Shown here: positions 1 to 11,143 of the stretch, in pieces
Layout of the letters: every line of letters starts with the position of its first letter
Position numbering within the stretch: position 1 is the first letter of the stretch
DNA from: Lineus longissimus
Lineage: Eukaryota; Nemertea; Pilidiophora; Heteronemertea; Lineidae
NCBI RefSeq assembly: GCF_910592395.1
Contig: NC_088317.1
Span: 9,302,001-9,366,000, forward strand
Length of the DNA stretch: 64,000 nucleotides
Reading direction: 5' to 3'
Program-made: the position numbers and the translations under genes
The notes under the pieces: model-generated
The model's input: the letters and a program-made list of their open reading frames with translations, nothing else
What the model was told of the DNA's origin: nothing
The model's database searches: none

Positions 1-1
1 C

Positions 2-495
2 GAAATTGCCAATTCTCCCCAATCTCTTGAAACCAAAAGTGGTAGATAACGCTATGAGAAGCTCACAGACCGTCAAAACCGCCAGAAACAGTATTATGAC
101 AAGCGTGTTAGTAATAGCACAAATGCTGACATCCATCCTGGAGATGCAGTTCGTTTCAGGACCTTGAGAGGACAGTGGAAATATGGGACGGTGCAAGACA
201 AACTGCCTGATGTGCCAAGGAGCTATAACATTCAAACCCCCGAGGGTAAATCGTTCAGACGTAACCGCCGTCACATGTTTCAAACCCGCAAAATAACATT
301 CCCAACGAAGGGACTCGCCCACGTGTAATGTATACGTCTGGGGACCCGCCTCATGCGCCTGCGAATGATCACACTGATGTCAACGTGGCCCCACAGGCTG
401 CAGTTGCTGAGCCCATTCCAACCATAAACAACACCCCGGGATATGTTACAAGGAGTGGGCGAACAAGCAAGCCACCTGATAAACTAGATCTCTAG
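2..495 (+). pseudogene. Gypsy-type LTR retrotransposon pol, 3' end (integrase tail), decayed
   Basis: The frame beginning at base 2 reads residues such as RQNRQKQYYDKR, then PGDAVRFRT and a C-terminal RRNRRHM motif. This is the usual C-terminal tail of Ty3/Gypsy integrases, where a basic DKR segment is followed by a small SH3-like beta domain. The frame has an in-frame stop at 47-49 and ends at a TAA at 326-328. A shifted frame then carries the typical last residues, reading VTRSGRTSKPPDKL before a TAG at 493-495. A stop and a frameshift therefore mark it as dead. The rest of the element lies left of the window. Integrase would insert the cDNA copy into the host chromosome in a working element. 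Confidence 0.75.
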
Positions 496-693
496 CAAGA
501 CCAGCCATGAAACATAAACACTTCTTATAATTATCATAAACAAACACTTGTGTGCCGGTACAGGCATCTGGCATGTTATGCAAATTCGTGGAAGTTCCAT
601 TTTATTTGGTTTGTGAGTTATACTTAGATTTAGGTTAGAAGTTTATGTAATAGTCAGTGCTTCATTGGTAAAAGAACACTTTAGAAGGAAAGA

Positions 694-838
694 TGTAATG
701 TATGCTACCTGACGAGGAATGCCGAGTGGTTTCATGAATATGTATGAATGTGTAGCTGGTGAGTTTGTTACCTATTTGTAGTCTCCAGTAATACAGTAAC
801 TATCACACAAATCACTTCGTTGCGTTATATCTTACACA
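694..838 (+). repeat. Candidate 3' LTR of the Gypsy-type element
   Basis: A purine-rich tract AGAAGGAAAGA at 683-693 is followed directly by TGTAATG at 694, the usual start of Gypsy LTRs. The segment ends around a TTACACA stretch near 836-840. The length of about 145 bp is short but plausible. The 3' boundary is approximate because the partner LTR is outside the window. Confidence 0.5.
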
Positions 839-1190
839 CAGTACATGATACATACATGGACATGGTAGGTCATCAGTACACTACACTTCATAAATGTAGC
901 TAGCTACAGCCAGCCAGTAGAGTCAGCTGTAGCTGTGTAGGTTCTATGTGCATCTGCATAGGGCCTATGCATGCAGGCATGACAGGCAGTGGTACTGGTA
1001 GTGGTAGGCCTAGGCCTATGCCTTGTATGGTGATGTGGTTGTAGCAGCCTAGTATGACAGTCTGCATGGTCTAGTCTTGTGTCGTATGACTTCAATGGTT
1101 ATGGCAATTCCACTTGGCATTATTGGCATTGCCATACAAGTCTGCTCTCGTCTGAGCCTTATACATGTTAGACAGGTTACGCACGTTAGC
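839..1190. other. No recognisable gene; low-complexity CATG/GGCCTA-rich DNA
   Basis: This stretch is rich in short CATGCA, GTAGG and GGCCTA words and holds only short spurious reading frames. No conserved domain, RNA gene or clear repeat boundary is visible. Any 5' exon of the downstream THAP-type gene should lie here but I could not identify it. Confidence 0.4.
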
Positions 1191-2339
1191 TTGCAAAACA
1201 AACCATGCTCAAGCCCAAGGCCACTGCCAGTTGTATTGATAATATTCAATGACTTTATAAGGTGCCGAAGATTGAAGAAAGATGCAGTGCCTACCATATC
1301 TCCAAAAACCTTCCATTGAGGCGTGTATCATCAGAGATCGAGTTAGAGAATGGGTCTGATGAATCTAGGCCTAGCACAACCAGTGGTGTTGTTTGTCATA
1401 TCAGCTTACAAGAAAAGAGATAGGAAAAGGGTAAGGTTTATGTTCATGCCCTGAAAACATTGCATTTTGTTGTATGGCCTGCCATGTCCTTTATCAATTT
1501 TATATAGACAGACTTCCTTACGCCACAGTTTTTTTTTCTTTCAGTTATTGTTACAGGTGCTAGATGATAACAAGCCTGCAGCCACTGATGAGCAGCATAA
1601 TACGTCTAATGTATATCTACCAAATGAGCCTGACTCAGATCTGTATATCAAACTCTGTACCTGAAGTCAAATCACCTCTAATGTCCACGCAAATACCTTT
1701 GCCACAACAAGAGGCATTTACTCCAATCATTCCGAGATCCGAGCCAAGATCAAGAGGTAATTGATTAAATACCGTACTTTCAAATGATCATTACCAGCCC
1801 TGCACATTACAATTTTGGAATCTCATTAATACCAAGATACTGGTGCATTGGACTTAGCAAAAGGTGATTGGATGACAGAGACATATTATCACTACTGAAA
1901 TCAAACAGACATGAAATGCAGACAACTGTACAATCAAAAGCAACTGAGTGCAACACAGCTGAACTGCCTCCATTGACTCTGTTGCCTCCCAAAAGATGCC
2001 CAAGTACCAGATGAGAATTTGCCGTCTCCAACCAAATCCATTCCATACACCATGCCAGCGGATGTATCTTAGGGAGTGGAGGAGTCTGACTGTGGGGAGA
2101 GCTTCATTGATGATCCGATGGATGTTGATTGGGAACCAGATGAGGAGGAGAAGATTCAAGATTTGTGAGTATTTTTCATTCTTAATGACAGTAATGCTGG
2201 GATAGAATTATAGTTTTCAGAATAGAACAACTTGCACATATTACACGGCACGTAAAGCTGCATAATAACACGAAGTGAATGTTTGTACAATAGACGATGA
2301 TGGTTGATGTGAGGAAGCCAAAAGGTATGTTGTATATGA

Positions 2340-2820
2340 AAAGGAGCTCCTCGATCTATTCTTGATATGCCACATTTGTTGTGTGCATGGGGCAACTGCC
2401 AAATATTCACAAGAAATGGGACTTTCATAACAATCCAACAAGACTGCCTATCCTGTGATAGTATGAGTAATTGGACCAGTCAACCAAAAGAAGGACTTAT
2501 CGCAGACGGCAAAATTTCCCTGTCAGCTGCAATCTTATTTGCAGGTGCCCTCCCACACAAGGTCCTTTGTGTACTTGACTTCTGGGGTGTCCAAATCTAC
2601 ACGAAGGACACCTTCTTCACTCACCAGAAGAAGTATATCCATGGAGCGATCAGGAAAGTATGGGCGAAGCAGACTGAAGACAACTTGGCAGCCCTGGACA
2701 CTGACACCTCATTTACCAGAGATGCTCGAATGGATTCGATGGGGCATTGTGCCAAGTATGGCTCATATAGTCTTCAGGACACAAGGAGGAATGCCTTGAT
2801 TTTCAAATAACTTGTTCAGG
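2340..2820 (+). pseudogene. Core exon of the THAP-type transposase-like gene
   Basis: The frame at 2367-2810 reads NWTSQP, then LSAAILFAGALPHKVL and later DARMDSMGHCAKYGSY. These are the most conserved blocks of the family; the last one contains the first acidic residue likely to serve as a DDE-type catalytic aspartate (inference). A TAA at 2808-2810 interrupts the expected LVQ ending, which is followed by a splice-donor-like CAG|GTATGA. The premature stop suggests decay, but the exon is otherwise well preserved. Confidence 0.6.
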
Positions 2821-3983
2821 TATGATTTTACATATCGATATTATACATGTAGTTTAGCAATGATTTAATACTCCAAAATGGCATTATAAGCATTGCCAGT
2901 TAGCCCTAAAAAGAATGATAATACCAATCTAAATCACCTGATATTTAATTTTTTTTAGAGTACAGAGGTCAAGTCTAGCTATCATTCGTTAGCCTCATAG
3001 CATAATTGCCTAACTCATATTAATTTTGAAGGTTTTGAGAAAAATTAAAGAACCTTTTTTTTAGACAACGCTTAGGAATTTTTTATTCAAACTTTAACAA
3101 AAACTTATAACAGATGTCTCAACAGTTTTAAAACCATTAAATAAGTAAACGATGCTTGAATAACACATAAAAGTGACATAGACATATCATTTTCACATTT
3201 TGACCAAAATATAACTTAGGCAATTATGCTGTGAGGCTTTATGGAGCTCGAGGGTTTGAAGAGGTGCCTGAGTAAAGTCGAAGCGGTCCAGCCAGGCTTG
3301 ACACCCACTTTGACAACTGATGGACACATACAGATACAGAAGTGGTTGAGGGAGACAAACCCAATGTGACTCATTACCTCGAAGTATGGCATATCGCAAA
3401 AAGTAAGTTGGGTTACAGATACAGATAAAACATTGCATCGTCCTATTCTGTTGTTGAATACAATGTTGAAAACAAACCAGAGAACATGTAAGGTAGTAAA
3501 TGGGTTGGGTTGAAGTTATTTGAGCCTAAATGCAATAAATTGTTCACACCTAACAGATCTTCAGAGAAGCTGACAGCCTTTCCTGCCAAGAATAAGTCTG
3601 CTCTGGTTTTCAGATGAAATCGAAGCATCCGCTATCACTTATACTGGTGTGCGGCTACAAGTGATGTAGATCCAGATATGCTGCAGGTAAAATGGTCTTC
3701 CATTGCCAATCATTTGGGGAACATCCACAATCATGACAACCATATCTTTCCAAAATGTCTGCATGGACCTACTGTGAGAGATTGGTTTAAGCCAGGTACT
3801 TCAAGCTAAAATACTCTAAAGTTGACCTTATTTCTTTCCTTGCAACATGGTAACTTCTCCAGGGTTACTTGAGGACATCATCTACCACTAGACTAACACA
3901 TACATGCTAGCAGTACCTGGTAATATTCACGTGAAATATCCGCTTCCCCCATTACACAATATTTATGACTATTTCTGTTTCAT

Positions 3984-4409
3984 TAAGGCACTGAAGTTCA
4001 TGATAAGCTGAAAGACATCCTCTTGTCAAAGACGTAGATGAAGTTTGTGAGGAAGCTAAGTCCAGATGGGCAGACATATACACTGGATGGGGTGCCATGC
4101 CACAGTTATACATTTTGCACCAAAAATGTATCACTTTGGATAATTGGTCATGAAGAGTAGGCAAGTGTCTCACTCACAAAAGTCTTCATGTTTGCCATTG
4201 TCAAGCTTTCAAGTTGTACCCATCAATGTAGATTGTGATGCCAAGCACACATGCAAACTGACCACTCATATTCACTAGTTAATTTGTTTCTACTTGTAGG
4301 CTACAGTTAGCTGGACTCCACTTCAATGAAAACAGTGGCAGGGACCAAGCCAAACTCAAGCATCGGGTAGAACATTCCCCAAATTCAAGAAGGGAGGCTT
4401 TTCAGTGAA
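3984..4409 (+). pseudogene. C-terminal part of the THAP-type gene up to the DIRS insertion
   Basis: After scattered pieces near 3984-4165, the segment at 4300-4409 reads AGLHFNENSGRDQAKLKHR and, after a shift, FPKFKKGGFSV. Family members continue with a VLTK-type segment, and that continuation is found at 11186-11215, on the far side of the DIRS element. The gene was therefore continuous before the 311-bp element and the DIRS element landed in it. Confidence 0.55.
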
Positions 4410-4720
4410 TTCCCATTTCCTGTGGAAATGTGATTTTATTAGTTCATACCTACCCAGGTCAGACTTTTGCATATGTACTCATATCGGATCTACCCGAGGA
4501 ATTATTTAACTAATTACATTAGAAAAATAACCAGCCAGTTCACAAGGCTACGTCCAGGCGGCGCCCCTGTACAGCCCATCAACCGTGCAAGCCGCCATAT
4601 TGCCAGCACTTTTTACTCAAGCAACTCAAGTAAGTCCCGTTGCTGTGGGGACGGACGGGTGGGCAGTCTGACCTGGGTAGGTATGAACTAATAAAATCAC
4701 ATTTCCACAGGAAATGGGAA
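4410..4720. mobile_element. 311-bp DIRS-derived non-autonomous element with 55-bp inverted repeats
   Basis: Bases 4410-4464 and 4666-4720 are perfect inverted repeats of 55 bp, including TTAGTTCATACCTACCCAGG. The interior after the left repeat matches, in reverse complement, the right end of the neighbouring DIRS element (about 11000-11150). It is therefore a deleted, re-ended DIRS derivative. It has no coding capacity and directly abuts the DIRS element. Confidence 0.75.
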
Positions 4721-4761
4721 TTTTATGTCGTTCATACTCTACCCAGGTCAGACTTTTGCAT
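4721..4761 (+). repeat. DIRS inverted terminal repeat, left copy
   Basis: 41 bp starting TTTTATGTCGTTCATACT and ending in CTTTTGCAT. It is the exact reverse complement of 11144-11184. The distance from the recombinase stop (5222) is about 460 bp, room for the internal complementary region expected in DIRS elements. Confidence 0.85.
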
Positions 4762-5221
4762 CGAATACCAACAACCTAAGGAAGGTGGGTAAACGTGACT
4801 TACCATGTAGCGACGTGAACTGTCTCCAAGCCGCATAGCAGAACCCAACGGGTGAGACCGGGATAACCAGACCAAAGAGAAATGGGGATGCTCATGGCTC
4901 AACGGTCAGGCCACCATATAAAAGAATAATGGAAAGGGCCTTAAGGTTATCAACTACCCCCTAGAGTAAAATAGCACATCGCATGGTACTTGCTCAGCAC
5001 ACACCTCGCCAAAAGAATGTGTGGACTTAAGAGGGTAACCACCCTCTGCGTGCGGGGACAACCCACAAAGTCTAGGCGGCTCAACCTAAGACATCCGGAC
5101 GGGGCACATGCACAGGGGAACCACGTCCCGGCATGAATGTCCGCACCTCCCCCCCATCTTTAGAGGGAAGGACGGAGAATCCGGAGTGAGGAGTCCGGCG
5201 GGTAGGCTAGGCAGGGAGAAC

Positions 5222-6444
5222 CTAGACTACGTGCTGAGCAGCGACGATTGGACCGAGAGACAGCATACCGTCAGTCATCACGGAACAATCGCGCATATAA
5301 TGTTGGGAGAAAGTGGAGTGAGAACTCCACGTCGCCGCCTCCAAGACCTCGTTCAAGGCGACTCCCCTATATTCGGCCCATGAAGTCGAGATGGCACGAA
5401 TCTCGTGGGCCGTCACGGAACCCAGGCGGCGAAGCTCCGGAGACTGAAGAGTCATGGAGTAGGCCTGCCGGATGGTGGCCACCAACCATCTGGCGACCGT
5501 GGCGGGCGCAATCTCCCGTGTGAATCCCTCGCGATAAGACAGAAAAAGACGCTTTCTGCCGAGACGGACGGCAGGGTCTTTGGTCTTATCGACATAGAAC
5601 CTCAAGGCCCGGACGGGGCAGAGAGTTCTATCCGGGAGGTCTCGAGAGACCACCCTGGAAAGGGATGGAATAAGAACCGGGCGCCTGGAGGTGGAAGGCG
5701 CCTGGTTCTTCGCAATAAAGCCTGGGACAAATTCTAGGACCGCGCCCCTCTCATTGAAGGCTAGCTTGTCAAAAGCTAGGGCATGGAGGTCGGACCGTCT
5801 CTGGGCCGTAGCTAAGGCCACCAAGAAGACGGTCTTAAAGTAAGATGCTTCCTATCTGCTAGGTGCAAGGGCTCGAATGGAAATCTCATAAGAGCCCGTA
5901 ACACCACCGAGAGATCCCACTTGGGGACGCAATGTAAGGAGCGGGGACGCTCCAGAGACATGTTGCGAAGCAACGATGACAAGGCGTCATCCCAAGCCGG
6001 TTGCCAGGAGCCTGTCAGTCTAAGGGTGACGGCAATGGCAGAGCGATAGCCCTTAACCCCCTGGACCGAAAACTTCCGAACCGTAAACAAAAAGTTTAGG
6101 AAATCGAGGAAGTTGGGAAGAGTGGGAGCGATCGGAGAAACTCCGTGCTCCCCGCACCAGTCTCGAAAGACGAGCCACTTACTGTCGTATGATGTAAGGG
6201 TAGACTGTCTTTGAGGCTGAGCGACTTTTCGGATAACGTCCTCCGAAAAGCCTCTCTCTCGGAGGAAATGCCCGATAGTCTCCAGGCGTGAAGCCTGTAG
6301 AAAGAAGGGTCCTGATGGTAGACCCGGCCTATCGGGTGATATAGCAGGCGGTCCCACTCCGGCAATCTGCGGGGGTGGTCCGTCAGGAGCTCCAGCAACA
6401 CCGGGAACCAAGCTTGGTTCGGCCAACAAGGGGCGATCAGGCAA
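5222..6444 (-). pseudogene. DIRS tyrosine recombinase, one frameshift
   Basis: Two overlapping frames (5812-6444 and 5222-5824) make up one recombinase. The first holds the SAM-like core-binding part (STLTSYDSKWLVFRDWC). The second holds the catalytic domain with ATAQRRSDL (first Arg), TAHEIRAIST (His-x-x-Arg) and the tyrosine in QHYMRD. The frames meet near 5830, where a single-base change in a short T/A run breaks the reading. The enzyme would insert the circular DNA copy by site-specific strand exchange. All catalytic residues are present, so only the frameshift disables it, unless programmed frameshifting occurs. Confidence 0.8.
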
Positions 6445-8510
6445 AGCCTGACGCGCGATGAGGCCACTTTGTTCAGAACCGGCAGCAACAGAGGGGTTGG
6501 CGGGAATGCATAAGCATTGAGGCCGTCCCAGGAGGCCGACAGGCTGTCTACTCCCAAGGCCTCGTCATCCGGGAGAGGGGAGTAATACAGGGTGAATCTC
6601 TTGTTGAGGCGAGTGGCGAAAAGGTCCACAATCGGCGCATCCCACATCCCGGCCAGCCGGGACACAATCTCCTGATGGAGGGTCCACTCGGTCTGAACTA
6701 AGCGATCGGCTCTGGAGAGAGCATCCGCCAGGATGTTCCTCTTGCCGGGGATGTGACGGGGGAAGAGCTGGATGTCCAGCCGACGACAAAATTGTAGGAG
6801 GTCCCATGTCAGACGACACAGAGTGTCGGACCTCGTTCCCCCTTGTCTCCGAATATAGGCGACGACAGTCGAGTTGTCGGAGAACAGAGATACCCTGTGA
6901 CCCCGTAACCGGGACGAAAAGGCCTTCACGGCTAGGATGACAGCCTGCATTTCGAGAATATTGATCGAAAGGCGAGACTCCTCCCCTGACCACGTGCCCT
7001 TGGTGGTCAGGTCGCCCTCGTTCAGGTGAGCCCCCCATCCGAAGAGGGAGGCGTCCGTGAAGAGGGACATCTGGGGGGGTAACGGACGGAGCTGCACCCC
7101 GCGGAGGAGCTCCGTCCCCGTCCCCCAGAACCTCCAAACGTCCTCCAGTAGCATGGAAGGGAGTGCTACTGCTCGATCGAGTGGGTCCGAGAAGGGGCGC
7201 CAACTCGAGAGTAGGAGGAGCTGGAGGGGGCGCATATACAGGCGACCGAGAGGAACCTGGTCCGCCGCCGAATTGAGCAGGCCCAGCAGGGACAGGAACT
7301 GTCTGGCTGTGGCGCTGTCTCGACGACGGAAAGCCCGAATCAGAGACCGGATCTTGGTGACCCGGTCCTGAGGTGGGGACATGAGGCCCTCTCTGGTACG
7401 GAAACGTACTCCCACGAAGACAAAATCCTGAGACGGGTCTAGCTCGGATTTTTCTAAGTTTGTTATCCACCCGGCCTGGGTCGCCGTCTTGAGCAAGAAC
7501 CGAGTCTGCTTGAGAAGACGGGGACGGGATTGGCAACGTAGCAGCCAGTCGTCTAAGTAGCAATGGAGCTTGAAGCCCAAAGCGTGAAACGGGGCGGCGA
7601 ACGCCCTGACGACGGTTGTGAAAATAAGCGGAGCGGAAGCCAGGCCGAAAGGCAAGGCCTGAAACTGATAAATTTTGCCTTCGAAGTAAAAGCGAAGGAA
7701 ATGTTGAAAGTCTGGATGGACTGGGATGTGAAAATACGCATCCTGCAAGTCCATGGAGACGGCCCAATCGTCAGGCTGCACCGCTGTTGCCACTGACCTT
7801 GTTGTTTCCATCCTGAAACTGGGTACCCTGAGGAACCGGTTCAGGCTGGACAGGTCTATGACCAATCTCCATTTTCCCGACTTCTTCGGAACCAAGAAGA
7901 TGTGGCTGTAAAAGCCCGGGGAGGAGTGGTCTTCCACCACCATGACAGCCTCCTTCTGGAGGAGGGAGTTGACCTCGGACCGAAGGGCTTCGGCCCTGGC
8001 CGGGTCCACGGGGGGTATTACCGGGTGGGGAGTCGATGTCGTTGGGGGAGGATGGGCAAAATCGAGGCGAACCCCGTGCCGGAGCATGTCCGGGACTGGG
8101 GAGCCTTTTTGACACCATCCGACCCCAAAGGCTGCGAAATGGCGCAGTCGGCCCCCAACGACAGAGTCCGAGGGAGTGTCGCCTATTAGCGCCCGAGGAG
8201 AAGGTGACAAGTCACCGACGCCTGCCCCCGCGACCCTTCCGCTGTTGTGGCCGGAAGGGGCGCTTGGGCTGCCCGCCACCTCCGCCCTGACCTGAGGAGC
8301 GGTGGCGCTTATTGGAGGGGCGGGCTGGAGCCGCAGCTTCTGTCTGCCCTCGGGGACGAAAAGACCCGGAGGAGCCCTGCGAGGCCGAGGGCCCACGAGA
8401 GGCCGACGCACCCCGGGGGCGTCTAAACTCCGGCTGACGTCCCCGGCCCGCGGACCATGAAGAGGAACGCGGGCGGGGGGCCTGTCTGGGGGGAGGAGGG
8501 TCCCCCTCAC
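6096..8510 (-). CDS. DIRS reverse transcriptase / RNase H polyprotein
   Basis: 804-residue frame. Reverse transcriptase blocks run from about residue 190, with VPKKSGKWRLVIDLSSLN, then DLQDAYFHIPVHP, LPFGLASAP and the catalytic YLDDWLL. RNase H follows with SLFTDASLFGWGAHL, LEMQAV, LFSDNSTVVAY and a final ADALSR motif. The region after RNase H (DLFATRLNKRF, then a W-rich AYAFPP segment) corresponds to the part of DIRS proteins described as methylase-like; no catalytic methylase motif is obvious to me. The frame starts inside gag and overlaps the recombinase frame by about 350 bp, typical for DIRS. No internal stop is present. Confidence 0.85.
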   Translation of the reverse strand: MRGTLLPPDRPPARVPLHGPRAGDVSRSLDAPGVRRPLVGPRPRRAPPGLFVPEGRQKLRLQPAPPISATAPQVRAEVAGSPSAPSGHNSGRVAGAGVGDLSPSPRALIGDTPSDSVVGGRLRHFAAFGVGWCQKGSPVPDMLRHGVRLDFAHPPPTTSTPHPVIPPVDPARAEALRSEVNSLLQKEAVMVVEDHSSPGFYSHIFLVPKKSGKWRLVIDLSSLNRFLRVPSFRMETTRSVATAVQPDDWAVSMDLQDAYFHIPVHPDFQHFLRFYFEGKIYQFQALPFGLASAPLIFTTVVRAFAAPFHALGFKLHCYLDDWLLRCQSRPRLLKQTRFLLKTATQAGWITNLEKSELDPSQDFVFVGVRFRTREGLMSPPQDRVTKIRSLIRAFRRRDSATARQFLSLLGLLNSAADQVPLGRLYMRPLQLLLLSSWRPFSDPLDRAVALPSMLLEDVWRFWGTGTELLRGVQLRPLPPQMSLFTDASLFGWGAHLNEGDLTTKGTWSGEESRLSINILEMQAVILAVKAFSSRLRGHRVSLFSDNSTVVAYIRRQGGTRSDTLCRLTWDLLQFCRRLDIQLFPRHIPGKRNILADALSRADRLVQTEWTLHQEIVSRLAGMWDAPIVDLFATRLNKRFTLYYSPLPDDEALGVDSLSASWDGLNAYAFPPTPLLLPVLNKVASSRVRLCLIAPCWPNQAWFPVLLELLTDHPRRLPEWDRLLYHPIGRVYHQDPSFYRLHAWRLSGISSEREAFRRTLSEKSLSLKDSLPLHHTTVSGSSFETGAGSTEFLRSLPLFPTSSIS

Positions 8511-10749
8511 GACTCTTATCGGACTCGCGCTGAGCCCCTAAGGTATCAGGCAGCGAATCGTGGAATAAGAAGGGACCGCCCAAAGGGGCGGTCCGCAAGG
8601 CCCCGCGCAGAAACTGGGCGCAGACCACACTCAGCCCCTCGATGAGGAGGTCCCGGCGCTTCAGCACCGCGTTGGCTGCTTGTTTGGCAGCTAAGTCACT
8701 GGCATGTTGCAGTGACTGCTGTAAGGACATAGCCAGGATGCGTTGCTCATCCGTGGCGTCCGCAGCCAACGACCTGGACAGGGCACAGAGCGTCAAGTCG
8801 GCGTACGATAACACCGACTGCGTCTCCTTGGCCAGGGCCTCATCGTTCTTGGCATCCCTCATAGGAGCAGACGTGAGGACTTTCGGAACGACCAACCCGG
8901 CGAGCTGCACATCATCCCTCAAGGGGATGAGTGAGACCGGGTCAGTCCCCGACGGCGATACTCTATAGTATTCTGGCCTATACGAAGGACTGTGAGGGGA
9001 AGTGGCCGTGAAGCGCTTCCCCGCCTTCGTCCAGGCTCCCGGTCCAGTCGACGGCAAAGTCGAGACCAGGGAGCGCTGGTGGCCCCCGCAGGACGGCGCC
9101 GTGTCCCTAAGCGTTGAATCGAGCCAATGAGAGGCTCTGATCAAGGCAGGGGAGGGGGGCAACTCATCGAGTGCCCGGTCCGGCACGGCAGCCAAGTCCG
9201 GCTCGTCGGCATCCCCGAAAAGATCGAAGGGAGCACGGCCGAGCGCGGGGTTGACAGGCGGGAGAGGACAATGCTCGTCCGGCACGAACTGCCGGACGAG
9301 CGCGCGAAGATCGCGCATCCCAGCCACAATGGTGGGGTCCTCTGTTCCAGAGGGGCAGTCAGCCTGAGGGGCCTGCCCGATGGAAGATTGCGACTCATCG
9401 AATTGATAGTCGACCTCCATGGGGACTTGGGGCAGCTCAAAGGCCACTGGTCTCCCGGCCTGCTGCTGAGGGGCCCTATCTGAGAGATTTTTGGTCTGCA
9501 GATGGGCAGCCAAACTCTGCAGGACCTGACGCTGCTGGGCCGTAAGGCCCGGTGCGATAGGCCGGGGATCCTGTCTGGACATACCTGGGGCAGGCAGGGA
9601 TGGCGGGGGGCTACTCACCACAAAGGGGGTGGAGCTCAGACCCGCAGAGCCAGACAGGGAGGGACGGGGTCGCACCGGCGAAATCGTGGGGCGAACCCTC
9701 CCGACGTCCGGACGGACCCTAGGGTCTCTAGACCGGACGTAATGCCCCATTGTCGCACCCCTACCCCAGGGGGGTAGGTCACCTCCGTGCGAGACAAGAG
9801 GGGGCGGCAGAACAGGGGGGGTGACGCCCGAGTCTGCAGTAACCCACGGGGAGGCGGTCGACGTCCTCAGAAGGGGACGGAAATTGGGGTGAGCCGCCTG
9901 CCAGGCCTCATAACCCGATGGGATACGCCCCGTCGCCTCAGAGCGGTCAGATGTGACGGTGTAATCTGAAGAGACAGTCACAACCGAAGACACTGCCGGA
10001 GGCACATTTAACCCGGAGGAGGACGGGGGACGACCCAATGCCGCAGCAGGGGGGTCCCGACGGGGGAGGGCGGAGGAAACCCGGCCAGGTGGGGGCTTAG
10101 ACGTAACTAAGGACTCCACGGCCGGTAGCCGGAGGAGTTCCTGAATCAGGAGGTCTGCCTCCAGCGGGGTATGCTCAACGCCCAGGGGATCGGGACGCAA
10201 AGCGTCCAGAGTCCCGCTCACTTCGACCCCCTGTGAAAGGGGGGAGGAGCCAATCTCCCTAGGGGGCGCCCCGATGAGGGGGTCACCGGCGCTCAACCTA
10301 GGAGAGAACTCGGGGGGCACACCTCCGAATGGAGGGTGCCCGGCCCGAGCCCCGGAGTCGGGCGCCGAAACGGCGCCAGAGCTCCGGGGGCCTTGCCCCC
10401 GCTGAGAAGAAACAGCGGAGGGGGACTTAGAAGAGGCCACACCAGACTTTCTGGGGCCTCTCCGGGTCGGCTTCTGCTTCTTCGACGGCCGAGGGGCCGG
10501 AGAAGCAGAAGGCAGCGTCCCGGCAGCGGACGAAACCGCAGTCGCAGAGTCCGACGGGGCGGACTGGCGAGCCGGGGACGAACCGGGACGGGGACTAATA
10601 ATCCCCGATACACCGGCACCCGGGCACCTGAATACCCAGAAGGGTAACAGGCCCAATAAGAGGGCTGGAAAGCCCAATAATGACAAGAAGGACGCTAACA
10701 AGAGCGGCAGAGCCAGCATCTTGAGAGGCCACACAAAGAAAGTGAACAA
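8212..10749 (-). CDS. DIRS gag-like protein
   Basis: 845-residue open frame, the first on the minus strand after the right terminal repeat. It is rich in proline, serine and arginine, with a helical C-terminal half (for example LADATDEQRILAMSLQQSLQ). It ends in a basic low-complexity tail rich in RG, SS and GGGG. DIRS first frames are generally called gag by position; no zinc knuckle is visible. The true start may be downstream of the hydrophobic first 40 residues. The 3' end overlaps the RT frame (8212-8510). Confidence 0.7.
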   Translation of the reverse strand: MFTFFVWPLKMLALPLLLASFLSLLGFPALLLGLLPFWVFRCPGAGVSGIISPRPGSSPARQSAPSDSATAVSSAAGTLPSASPAPRPSKKQKPTRRGPRKSGVASSKSPSAVSSQRGQGPRSSGAVSAPDSGARAGHPPFGGVPPEFSPRLSAGDPLIGAPPREIGSSPLSQGVEVSGTLDALRPDPLGVEHTPLEADLLIQELLRLPAVESLVTSKPPPGRVSSALPRRDPPAAALGRPPSSSGLNVPPAVSSVVTVSSDYTVTSDRSEATGRIPSGYEAWQAAHPNFRPLLRTSTASPWVTADSGVTPPVLPPPLVSHGGDLPPWGRGATMGHYVRSRDPRVRPDVGRVRPTISPVRPRPSLSGSAGLSSTPFVVSSPPPSLPAPGMSRQDPRPIAPGLTAQQRQVLQSLAAHLQTKNLSDRAPQQQAGRPVAFELPQVPMEVDYQFDESQSSIGQAPQADCPSGTEDPTIVAGMRDLRALVRQFVPDEHCPLPPVNPALGRAPFDLFGDADEPDLAAVPDRALDELPPSPALIRASHWLDSTLRDTAPSCGGHQRSLVSTLPSTGPGAWTKAGKRFTATSPHSPSYRPEYYRVSPSGTDPVSLIPLRDDVQLAGLVVPKVLTSAPMRDAKNDEALAKETQSVLSYADLTLCALSRSLAADATDEQRILAMSLQQSLQHASDLAAKQAANAVLKRRDLLIEGLSVVCAQFLRGALRTAPLGGPFLFHDSLPDTLGAQRESDKSREGDPPPPRQAPRPRSSSWSAGRGRQPEFRRPRGASASRGPSASQGSSGSFRPRGQTEAAAPARPSNKRHRSSGQGGGGGQPKRPFRPQQRKGRGGRRR

Positions 10750-11143
10750 TAAGAAAAACTTGGATTTATTTGGTCACGTGACCGGAGCCTGGAGCGAGAA
10801 AAAATTTTTGGGAGAACGGCGAAGAAAAAGCGTTCTAAGTGACGAAATCAGGGAAAGATGGGTAAAGGAATAGTCTCACCCGCTTCCTGAAATCGGCAGC
10901 TCCAAACGGACGTCCGGGGGAGGATCCTTCTCAATACTGTCGCGGGGGAATCAACGCAAACAGCAACAGAAACTCGGTGCTTGTGATACAAGGCGCCGAG
11001 GAAAAAGTACTGGCAATATGGCGGCTTGCACGGTTGATGGGCTGTACAGGGGCGCCGCCTGGACGTAGCCTTGTGAACTGGCTGGTTATTTTTCTAATGT
11101 AATTAGTTAAATAATTCCTCGGGTAGATCCGATATGAGTACAT

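Noticed and set aside
904-1297. Short frames over CATGCA/GGCCTA-rich DNA
   Set aside because: Low-complexity sequence without conserved content; only the RRLKKDAVPTI end just downstream is convincing.
6565-7767. 400-residue minus-strand frame inside the DIRS element
   Set aside because: It overlaps the RT/RNase H gene in another frame; long shadow frames are expected in GC-rich DNA.
9127-10647. Several plus-strand frames opposite the DIRS gag
   Set aside because: Antisense shadows of the GC-rich gag frame with no recognisable motifs.
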